This document shows positions 32,291-38,080 of a DNA stretch of 38,080 nt, in pieces (the first letter of the stretch is position 1; each line of letters begins with the position of its first letter). The notes beneath the pieces are model-generated. The model was given only the letters and a program-made list of their open reading frames with translations. It was not told the origin of the DNA and did no database searches. The position numbers and the translations under genes were made by a program. The stretch spans positions 1 through 38,080 of the forward strand of contig NZ_SLZL01000030.1 in NCBI RefSeq assembly GCF_004342605.1. Direction: 5' to 3'. This DNA comes from Caulobacter sp. BK020 (GTDB lineage Bacteria; Pseudomonadota; Alphaproteobacteria; Caulobacterales; Caulobacteraceae).

Positions 32291-32961
32291 GCGTCTCCCT
32301 CCGCGCCGAGGCGGTGCGCAAGCACTATGGCGAGGGCGTCCAGCGGATCGACGCGCTGCATCCGGTCAGCCTGAGCTTGCGGCCCGGCGAACTGGTCATG
32401 ATCACGGGACCGTCCGGCTCCGGGAAGTCGACGCTGCTGGCGATCCTGTCGGGTTTGCTGAGCCCCGACGCGGGGTCGGTCGAGGCTCTGGGCAAGGCCC
32501 TGGCGCCGATGAGTTCTGATCAGCGCGACCGTTTCCGGCTGGCCCATTCCGGTTTCGTCTTCCAGGGCTTTCACCTGCTGCCGGCGCTGACCGCTAGCGA
32601 GCAGGTCGAAATTGTCCTGCGGCGATTGGGAGCGTCGGCGCGGGAGGCGAGAGCTCGCGCGGCTCACGCCCTGGCGGCGGTGGGACTGGAGCGGCGGATG
32701 TCCAACCGGCCCGGCGAGATGTCGGGCGGCGAGAAGCAGCGTGTCGCGATCGCCCGCGCCCTGGCCAAGCGGCCGGCCCTGATCTTCGCCGACGAACCGA
32801 CCTCGGCCCTGGATTCCGAGAACGGGCGGCAGGTCGCAGCGCTCCTACGGACGGAAGCGCACGCCAGCGGCGCCACCGTGGTCTGCGTGACCCACGACTC
32901 TCGGCTAGCCGACCAGGCCGATCAGGTGCTGCGCATGGAGGACGGTAGGATGCTGGCCTGA
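32287..32961 (+). CDS. ABC transporter ATPase (LolD/MacB/DevA-type)
   Basis: A 224-residue ATPase with Walker A GPSGSGKST (41-49), Q-loop Gln93 in FVFQGFHLLP, signature MSGGEKQRVAIARAL (145-159), Walker B LIFADEP (165-171) and the D-loop SALD. Size and motifs match the cytosolic ATPases that power FtsX-fold permeases. It is the last gene of the exporter block (permease, adaptor, channel, ATPase), all joined by four-base overlaps or a seven-base gap. A new ECF-type promoter starts eight bases after its stop. Confidence 0.93.
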   Translation: MSVSLRAEAVRKHYGEGVQRIDALHPVSLSLRPGELVMITGPSGSGKSTLLAILSGLLSPDAGSVEALGKALAPMSSDQRDRFRLAHSGFVFQGFHLLPALTASEQVEIVLRRLGASAREARARAAHALAAVGLERRMSNRPGEMSGGEKQRVAIARALAKRPALIFADEPTSALDSENGRQVAALLRTEAHASGATVVCVTHDSRLADQADQVLRMEDGRMLA

Positions 32962-32969
32962 CCGCCGGC

Positions 32970-33007
32970 AAATCGGTGAGGGCGGCGCGGTCGCGCGGCG
33001 TCATTGG
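32970..33007 (+). promoter_or_regulatory. ECF-type promoter, copy 2 (before ACP-like gene)
   Basis: AAATCGGTGAGG (32970-32981), then 17 bases, then CGTCATTGG (32999-33007). It is identical in both blocks and spacing to the copy at 22191. The predicted leader before the ATG at 33036 is about 25 bases and includes a CAGGAG ribosome site. Confidence 0.75.
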
Positions 33008-33035
33008 GCCAGATCCCTCGCAGGAGCATCGCGCC

Positions 33036-33323
33036 ATGACCGACGCCCTTTTCGCCCATGCCTTCCTGACCGACGAAGACGTCGCCGACCTGATCTCCAG
33101 CAAGGCGGGCCTGGCTCGCTACGTCCTGCAGCGTCCCGCGCGGATCTGCGACCTCCGGCTCCCGTTGGAGGCCTATATGGCGGTGTTGGTCGAGATCGAA
33201 GACCATTTCCATGTCGAGATCGGCGACCTGGTGGGCGCCGACTGCGCTACGCTCGGCGCGCTGATGGACCGGCTCAAGGCCTGCGTGGAACATCCCGCCG
33301 TCGAGCCGCGCCAAGCGGCCTGA
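33036..33323 (+). CDS. Acyl-carrier-protein-like protein without the phosphopantetheine serine
   Basis: A 95-residue acidic protein that fits the four-helix ACP pattern: helix II LPLEAYMAVLVEIEDHFHVEI (residues 42-62) lines up with the E. coli ACP segment ending in EEEF-x-x-EI. In that alignment the DSL motif that carries phosphopantetheine becomes Pro43-Leu44-Glu45, so the attachment Ser is missing, and no other Ser stands nearby. It could therefore be an ACP-like docking or regulatory protein, not a carrier. It has its own ECF-type promoter, and the next promoter begins at its stop codon. The family assignment is by helical pattern and is moderate. Confidence 0.65.
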   Translation: MTDALFAHAFLTDEDVADLISSKAGLARYVLQRPARICDLRLPLEAYMAVLVEIEDHFHVEIGDLVGADCATLGALMDRLKACVEHPAVEPRQAA

Positions 33324-33362
33324 AAAATCGGTGAGGGGGTTTTCGAAGCCTGGCGTCGTTGG
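33323..33362 (+). promoter_or_regulatory. ECF-type promoter, copy 3 (before CDP-glycerol-transferase-like gene)
   Basis: AAATCGGTGAGG ends at 33336; after 17 bases CGTCGTTGG stands at 33354-33362. The ATG at 33366 is only four bases further, so transcription from this promoter would begin at or next to the start codon, giving a leaderless mRNA. Confidence 0.75.
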
Positions 33363-33365
33363 ACC

Positions 33366-34598
33366 ATGCGGATCGGCTTCCTCTTTAATCACGACCAGGT
33401 CCATCAGGTGGCCCACAGCCTGCCCATCGCCCTGGCCCTGGCCCGTGGCGATCGAGACTTGGAGATCGTGGTCGCCACGACCAATCGCCGGCTGACCGCG
33501 GAGGTCATCCGGTTGGGCGGCGGCCTGATCGGCCACGGCGTCGACCTGGTCGAGCTGGGCCTGACAAGGCGCTCATCCAAGTTTCTGGCCGCCACCACCG
33601 AGGCCGTGCTGCCGGCGACCAAGCTGCTGGTCTACCGCGACAACCTCGCCTTCTTCCGGTCGCTCGACATCCTGGTCGTCGCCGAGAAGACCTCGCTGAT
33701 CCTCAAGACCCGCTATGGTCTCAAGGACCTCAGGATCGTCCATACCCGACATGGGGCCGGCGACCGCGCCATCGGCTTCGACAAGGCCAGCGCCGGCTTC
33801 GACCACGTGCTGGTCTCCGGCCGCAAGATTCGCGACCGCCTGATCCACGAGACCGGTGTCGATCCCGGCAAGATCTCGACCGTCGGTTATCCCAAGTTCG
33901 ACCTGCGGCCGGCGCAGGGCGTGACCCATCCGCTGCACGACGACGGCCGACCGGTGGTGCTCTACAACCCGCATGTCTCGCCACACCTGTCGTCCTGGTA
34001 CGAGGCCGGCCGCCAGGTGCTGGACTGGTTCGTCGAGCACGACGACCACCACCTGATCTTCGCGCCGCACGTCATGCTGTTCGAGCGACCGTTCGTGGCG
34101 ACGATCGACAAACTACGGCTCGACCGCGCCGGGCGGATCGACGAGCGCTATCTGCGAGCGCCCAACATCCACATCGACCTGGGCAGCCGCGCCTCGACCA
34201 CCATGGCCTACACCCAGCGGGCCGATCTCTATCTCGGCGACGTCAGCAGCCAGGTCTACGAGTTCCTGCTGCAGCCCCGGCCGTGCGTGTTCCTCAACAC
34301 CCACCGCTTCGACTGGAGCGGCGACCCCAACTTCGGCCATTGGCGCGCCGGCCCGGTCATCGAGGACGTCGCGGACCTGGGGGCGGCCATGGATCGCTCC
34401 CGCCGGGAGCACGAGACTGTGTGGCGGCCGGTGCAGGAAGTCCTGTTCGACGAAAGCTTCGACCTCACGGACGAGCCGTCGGCGCAGCGCGCGGCGCGCG
34501 CCGTGGCCCGGTTCGCCGGCTTGCCGTGGCCCGATCCCGTGGCGCGTCCGGCGATCGCGACGCACGACCTGGCGCGAACCGGGACGGGAGCGTTCTGA
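33366..34598 (+). CDS. CDP-glycerol glycerophosphotransferase-like (TagB/TagF-like) protein
   Basis: The 410-residue GT-B-like protein shows two sites of the teichoic-acid-type glycerophosphotransferases. HTRHGAGDR (His126, His129) corresponds to the catalytic WHGTPLK region, and GDVSSQVYEFLLQPRPCVFLN (about 291-311) corresponds to the SDYSS block that binds the CDP part. YNPHVSPHLSSWY and FAPHVML add conserved His residues. Such enzymes move glycerol phosphate or related alditol phosphates to a lipid-linked acceptor at the inner membrane. The donor here is not known. It starts next to an ECF-type promoter without room for a ribosome site, and its stop overlaps the glycosyltransferase start by one base. 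Confidence 0.78.
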   Translation: MRIGFLFNHDQVHQVAHSLPIALALARGDRDLEIVVATTNRRLTAEVIRLGGGLIGHGVDLVELGLTRRSSKFLAATTEAVLPATKLLVYRDNLAFFRSLDILVVAEKTSLILKTRYGLKDLRIVHTRHGAGDRAIGFDKASAGFDHVLVSGRKIRDRLIHETGVDPGKISTVGYPKFDLRPAQGVTHPLHDDGRPVVLYNPHVSPHLSSWYEAGRQVLDWFVEHDDHHLIFAPHVMLFERPFVATIDKLRLDRAGRIDERYLRAPNIHIDLGSRASTTMAYTQRADLYLGDVSSQVYEFLLQPRPCVFLNTHRFDWSGDPNFGHWRAGPVIEDVADLGAAMDRSRREHETVWRPVQEVLFDESFDLTDEPSAQRAARAVARFAGLPWPDPVARPAIATHDLARTGTGAF

Positions 34599-35719
34599 TG
34601 CGCATCTTCTACGTGATCAATTCGGTCGAGGGCGGCGGCGCGGCCCTGCCCGTACCGGCCGTGGCCAAGGTGCTGCAGCGCCTCGGCGCGAAGGTCGAGG
34701 TCCTAGCCCTGATCCGGCGCGACGGCCGGGCCCTGCCGCCGATGACCCGTCAGGGGCTGGAGGTCCATGTCCGCCCCGGCGCGGAGAAGGACCACATCGC
34801 CGCCCTGGCCTGGCTCGACCGGATGGTCGTCGAGGGGCGACCGGACCTGCTGTGGACCTCGCTCACCCGCGCCACCCTGCTCGGCCAGATCGTGGGACTG
34901 AGGCGGGGCGTGCCGGTCGTCAGCTGGCAGCACAGCGCCTACCTGAAGACCGCCAACCGCCTGCTCCTGCGCGCCACCCAGGGACTGTCGGACCTGTGGA
35001 TCGGCGACTCCCACAGCGTCACGGCCCTGACCGCCTCGCGGTTGAAGGTGAAGGCCGATCGGCTGACCACGTGGCCGTTATTCGCCGCCGATGAGACGGC
35101 GCCTCAGGCCACGCCCTGGCGACCGGGCCAAACCCTGCAACTGGGCGCCCTGGGGCGGCTTCATCCGGCCAAGGGCTACGACTTGCTGATCAAGGCCCTG
35201 GCCCATCTGCGCGCCAGCGGTTTCGTCTCGCCGACGCCGTTCGAGGTGCGGATCGCGGGCGAGGGGGCTCAGCGCGAGCTCCTGCAGGGGATGATCGACC
35301 AAGCCGGGCTGGACAACGTCCGGCTCACCGGCTTCTGCGAGGCGCCTCGCGAGTTCCTGGCCGGTCTGCATCTTTATCTCCAGCCCTCGCGGCGGGAAGG
35401 CCTGTGCGTGGCGGTGCACGAGGCGATGCAGGCTGGTCTCCCATCCCTGGTCACGGCCGTCGGCGAGATGCCCTACAGCGTGGTTGACGGCTTGACCGGC
35501 CGGGTCGTGCCGCCTTGCGATTCCGAGAAACTGGCCAAGGCGCTGAGGCAGATGCTATCGGCGCCGCGCAAGCTGGCGGCCATGGGCGAGCGCGCGCGAT
35601 CCCGGGTGCTGGAGCGGTTCGGCCGAGCTCATTTCGAAGCCACCGGCGCGGAAATCTTCGCCCGTCTGCCGGTTCGGCGCGAGGTCCTGGTTCCCGCGGT
35701 CGCGAGCGCGGCCTCGTGA
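34598..35719 (+). CDS. Family 4 (GT-B) glycosyltransferase
   Basis: A 373-residue glycosyltransferase. The N-terminal half opens with IFYVINSVEGGGAALPVPAVAKVLQRLGAKVEVL, and the C-terminal half has LGALGRLHPAKGYDLLIKAL, VRIAGEGAQRELL, VRLTGF and the E-x7-E motif (Glu267 and Glu275 in RREGLCVAVHEAMQAGLPSLVT). Family 4 enzymes are retaining and use nucleotide sugars; the sugar cannot be told. It acts on the cytosolic face. Coupling with the CDP-glycerol-like gene before it and the fatty-acid methyltransferase after it (GTGA overlap) points to a glycolipid. Confidence 0.9.
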   Translation: MRIFYVINSVEGGGAALPVPAVAKVLQRLGAKVEVLALIRRDGRALPPMTRQGLEVHVRPGAEKDHIAALAWLDRMVVEGRPDLLWTSLTRATLLGQIVGLRRGVPVVSWQHSAYLKTANRLLLRATQGLSDLWIGDSHSVTALTASRLKVKADRLTTWPLFAADETAPQATPWRPGQTLQLGALGRLHPAKGYDLLIKALAHLRASGFVSPTPFEVRIAGEGAQRELLQGMIDQAGLDNVRLTGFCEAPREFLAGLHLYLQPSRREGLCVAVHEAMQAGLPSLVTAVGEMPYSVVDGLTGRVVPPCDSEKLAKALRQMLSAPRKLAAMGERARSRVLERFGRAHFEATGAEIFARLPVRREVLVPAVASAAS

Positions 35720-37080
35720 GCCTGGCCGTCTGGGCGCTTCGAATGGCGCTTTCACCGTTGGTTCGACGGGGCGCCCTGGCCGTGGTTTCGCCTTCGGGCG
35801 AGCGTCTGACCTTCGGTGACGGCGCCGGCGAGCCGGTCGTCGCCCACCTGACGGACAAGGCGGCCGTCTGGGCCTTGCTGCTGGACCCGGATCTGCGGAC
35901 CGGCGAGCTCTTCACCGACGGCCGGCTGGTGATGGAGCAGGGGACGATCTACGACTTCCTCAGCCTGATCCTCGACAACGACGGGCAGGAAAATCCGTCG
36001 CCGATTGTCCAGGCCTTCGATCGCCTGCGCACCGCGACCCAGCTCTGGCGTCAGCGCAACGATCCGGGACGTTCGCGTCGCAACGTCGCCCACCACTACG
36101 ATCTCGGTGACGACTTCTACGCCCTGTTCCTCGACCCGGACTGGCAATATTCCTGCGCCTATTTCGAACGCCCCGGCCAGAGCCTGGCGGAGGCTCAGCT
36201 AGCCAAGAAGCGCCACATCGCCGCCAAGCTGCTGCTGGAGCCGCATCATCGGGTACTGGACATTGGTTGCGGGTGGGGCGGGCTGGCGCTCTATCTGGCC
36301 CAGGTGGTCGACGTCGCCGAGGTTCTCGGCGTCACCCTGTCGGAGGAGCAGATCGCTCGCGCGAAGGAGCGGTCGCTGGCGGCAGGCATGACGGATCGGG
36401 CCAAGTTCGCCCTGACCGACTATCGCGCGGTCGAGGGACGGTTCGACCGCATCGTTTCGGTTGGCATGTTCGAGCATGTCGGTCTGGGCAATTACGAGAC
36501 GTTCTTCCAGACCTGCCGCGAGCGACTGGCCGATGATGGGGTGATTCTGCTGCACACAATCGGCTGTTCCGACGAACCCAGCGTCACCAATCCCTGGATC
36601 ACCCGCTACATCTTCCCCGGCGGTCATCTGCCGTCGCTGTCGGATATCCTCAAGGCGGTCGAGCGGGCCGGCCTGGTCGTGTCCGACATCGAGGTCCTGC
36701 GCCTGCACTACGCCGACACCCTGAGGGCTTGGCGGGAAGCCTTCATGGCCCGCCGCGATGAGGCGGCGGCGATGTTCGACGAGCGCTTCTGCCGGATGTG
36801 GGAATACTACCTGGCCATGTCGGAGACGGCCTTCCGCTACGAGCAGGTCGTCGTCTTCCAGCTGCAGCTGGTCCGACGGCAGGACAGCGTGCCGCGCACT
36901 CGCGATTATGTCGCCGGCGCTGAGGTCGATCTGCGGGCGCGGGAGAACGCGATCTCAAGTGAGGAGTTCAGCAGCAGCAAAGCTCAGCACCCTGAGAAGG
37001 CCCCGAGGCGGGACGCGAAGGACGCAGAGAGGTCGGCGATCCCCACTGGCGCCGACGCTCGGGAGACGAGTCATGAATGA
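35716..37080 (+). CDS. cfa: Cyclopropane-fatty-acyl-phospholipid synthase-like methyltransferase
   Basis: The 454-residue protein carries the CFA-synthase pattern: NVAHHYDLGDDFYALFLDPDWQYSCAYF (about 123-150), SAM-binding VLDIGCGWGGLALYLA (180-195), SVGMFEHVGLGNYETFF, YIFPGGHLPSLSDI and the end MWEYYLAMSETAFR. These enzymes add a methylene or methyl group from SAM to double bonds of membrane acyl chains, so it may act on chains desaturated by the enzyme at 25660. The start is a GTG overlapping the previous stop. About 45-50 charged, Ser/Ala/Arg-rich residues (about 408-454) extend beyond the usual family end, in DNA that looks intergenic. A housekeeping copy elsewhere is likely. Confidence 0.88.
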   Translation: MSLAVWALRMALSPLVRRGALAVVSPSGERLTFGDGAGEPVVAHLTDKAAVWALLLDPDLRTGELFTDGRLVMEQGTIYDFLSLILDNDGQENPSPIVQAFDRLRTATQLWRQRNDPGRSRRNVAHHYDLGDDFYALFLDPDWQYSCAYFERPGQSLAEAQLAKKRHIAAKLLLEPHHRVLDIGCGWGGLALYLAQVVDVAEVLGVTLSEEQIARAKERSLAAGMTDRAKFALTDYRAVEGRFDRIVSVGMFEHVGLGNYETFFQTCRERLADDGVILLHTIGCSDEPSVTNPWITRYIFPGGHLPSLSDILKAVERAGLVVSDIEVLRLHYADTLRAWREAFMARRDEAAAMFDERFCRMWEYYLAMSETAFRYEQVVVFQLQLVRRQDSVPRTRDYVAGAEVDLRARENAISSEEFSSSKAQHPEKAPRRDAKDAERSAIPTGADARETSHE

Positions 37081-37879
37081 TCGGGCAACGGTCGCGCTGA
37101 CCAAGGTTCCCGCCATCACCCTGGGATTTTGGATCATCAAGATCCTCTGCACGACCTTGGGGGAGACCGGCGGGGACAGCGTCTCGATGACTTGGCTAGG
37201 CGAAACAACAGCTGAAGCTGGCGCGACCGGCCTCAACGGCTACCTTGTCGGCACGCTGATCTTCGGCGTTCTGCTGATCGGGTTCATTATCGCCCAGATC
37301 AAGGCAAGGCGATTCAACCCCTGGCTCTACTGGGCGACCATCATCGCCTCGACAACCGCGGGCACCACCCTCGCCGACTTCTGCACGCGCTCCGTCGGCG
37401 TCGGATATCCCGGTGGTTCGCTGCTGCTCGCGGGCTGCGTCCTAATCTCGCTCTTCATCTGGCATCGTACGCTCGGCAGCGTCTCGGTGGACACCGTTAC
37501 CCGCCCGTCCCAGGAGGTCTTCTACTGGATCATCATTACGTTTTCCCAGACCCTCGGCACGGCGTTGGGGGATTGGGCGGCGGACGGGGGCCTTGGTTAT
37601 GGGGGCGGAGCGCTGCTCTTCGGCGTAGCGCTGGCGATACTGGCGGGCCTCTATCTCCTGACGTCGGTAAGCCGGGTCTTGTTGTTCTGGGCGGCCTTCA
37701 TTCTGACTCGCCCGCTCGGCGCGACGCTCGGCGATTTCTTCGATAAGCCGCTGGACAAGGGAGGGCTGGACTTCAGCCGCCCGCTGGCGACCTTGCTCCT
37801 GGCGGTCGCTATTGTACTGCTGATCCTCTTGTTACCGCAGCATCCCGGCAAGCATCCGAAGGAAGAGCACGCCGCCTGA
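37073..37879 (+). CDS. COG4705-type membrane protein with internal repeats
   Basis: A 268-residue multi-span membrane protein matching the uncharacterised COG4705 family. It contains repeated units: FWIIKILCTTLGETGGD (about 19-35), then a second related unit with ASTTAGTTLADFCTRSVGVGYPGG, a third EVFYWIIITFSQTLGTALGD, and a fourth FWAAFILTRPLGATLGDFF. Each has a Thr-x-x-x-Thr/Leu-Gly-x-x-x-Gly/Ala-Asp core in a membrane segment. Function is unknown. The start overlaps the methyltransferase end by eight bases, so it may be part of the same unit. Its base composition appears a little less GC-rich than its neighbours, which may point to separate origin. Confidence 0.85.
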   Translation: MNDRATVALTKVPAITLGFWIIKILCTTLGETGGDSVSMTWLGETTAEAGATGLNGYLVGTLIFGVLLIGFIIAQIKARRFNPWLYWATIIASTTAGTTLADFCTRSVGVGYPGGSLLLAGCVLISLFIWHRTLGSVSVDTVTRPSQEVFYWIIITFSQTLGTALGDWAADGGLGYGGGALLFGVALAILAGLYLLTSVSRVLLFWAAFILTRPLGATLGDFFDKPLDKGGLDFSRPLATLLLAVAIVLLILLLPQHPGKHPKEEHAA

Positions 37880-38031
37880 ACTGGCCAGCAAACTGACACG
37901 TGGACATTGATGTTGCCTATTCCAATAGGCCGGGTCCGGAAATTGCCGGCGACGCCGGGGGCAGACGAAAGTGGATCCTTTCGAGCCCCTTGTATCTGGA
38001 TCGCGGCTCGAAGGCGTGATGGCTTTGAGCT

Positions 38032-38063
38032 GTGAAGGGACCGGTGGCCACCGGTCCCTTCAC
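38032..38063. terminator. Perfect 32-base palindrome downstream of the cluster
   Basis: GTGAAGGGACCGGTGG is followed directly by its exact reverse complement (38032-38047 and 38048-38063). On either strand it can fold into a strong hairpin. It probably terminates the cluster or a gene entering from the right. The 37880-38031 stretch before it shows only a small hairpin GCCTATT-CC-AATAGGC (37915-37930). Confidence 0.65.
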
Positions 38064-38080
38064 GCGGCTCGCGGCGCCCG

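Noticed and set aside
1..38080. CRISPR array or rRNA genes
   Set aside because: No series of regularly spaced direct repeats and no rRNA-like stretch was seen. The 16S-tail-like bases at 7090-7102 are a ribosome site on the minus strand.

Overview
The window reads as a chromosomal segment of a Caulobacter-type alphaproteobacterium. It has high GC and dense, overlapping genes. It carries a recognisable SpmX (a Caulobacterales developmental muramidase-like protein), a complete leucine/isovalerate breakdown set, a TonB-dependent receptor with FecI/FecR-type regulators, and alphaproteobacterial families such as DUF1489 and COG4705. The genus is inferred from gene content, not from any marker alignment.

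Region 1 (1-5637) is housekeeping: the biotin-carrier end of propionyl-CoA carboxylase alpha, two tandem DUF805 membrane proteins, lipB, a stand-alone FliN-like SpoA protein, tRNA-Leu(GAG), mgtE and spmX. Region 2 (5656-16804) is dominated by leucine catabolism: ivd, mccB, liuC, a DUF3667 membrane protein and mccA on the plus strand. A trans-aconitate methyltransferase-like gene, a convergent patatin/cyclic-nucleotide-domain gene, two possible small genes and a DUF1489 gene are interspersed. Four extragenic palindromic repeats sit between these genes; two are near-identical long inverted repeats. Region 3 (16915-17948) is a dead IS630-family element with terminal inverted repeats and flanking TA.

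Region 4 (17963-22012, minus strand) is a classic cell-surface signalling module: ECF sigma factor, FecR-type anti-sigma factor, and TonB-dependent transducer with an N-terminal STN domain. Divergent from it, region 5 (22269-37879, plus strand) is one long run of 17 tightly coupled genes. In order they are: HAD phosphatase, class III aminotransferase, arginase-fold enzyme, SMR-type membrane protein, fatty-acid desaturase, alpha/beta hydrolase with a Cys nucleophile, GNAT/FemAB-like acyltransferase, second SMR-type protein, FtsX-type permease, lipoprotein membrane-fusion protein, TolC-family outer-membrane protein, ABC ATPase, ACP-like protein lacking the phosphopantetheine serine, CDP-glycerol-transferase-like protein, GT4 glycosyltransferase, cyclopropane-fatty-acid-synthase-like methyltransferase and a COG4705 membrane protein. 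The content suggests synthesis, flipping and export of an unusual amino- or glyco-lipid; the product is not known to me.

Three sites in region 5 (22191, 32970 and 33323) share an identical 12-base block, AAATCGGTGAGG, followed after exactly 17 bases by CGTC(A/G)TTGG. This looks like an ECF-sigma promoter repeated three times in one locus. It suggests that the neighbouring surface-signalling module may switch on the lipid locus. That regulatory link is an inference, and it is the most interesting hypothesis in the window.
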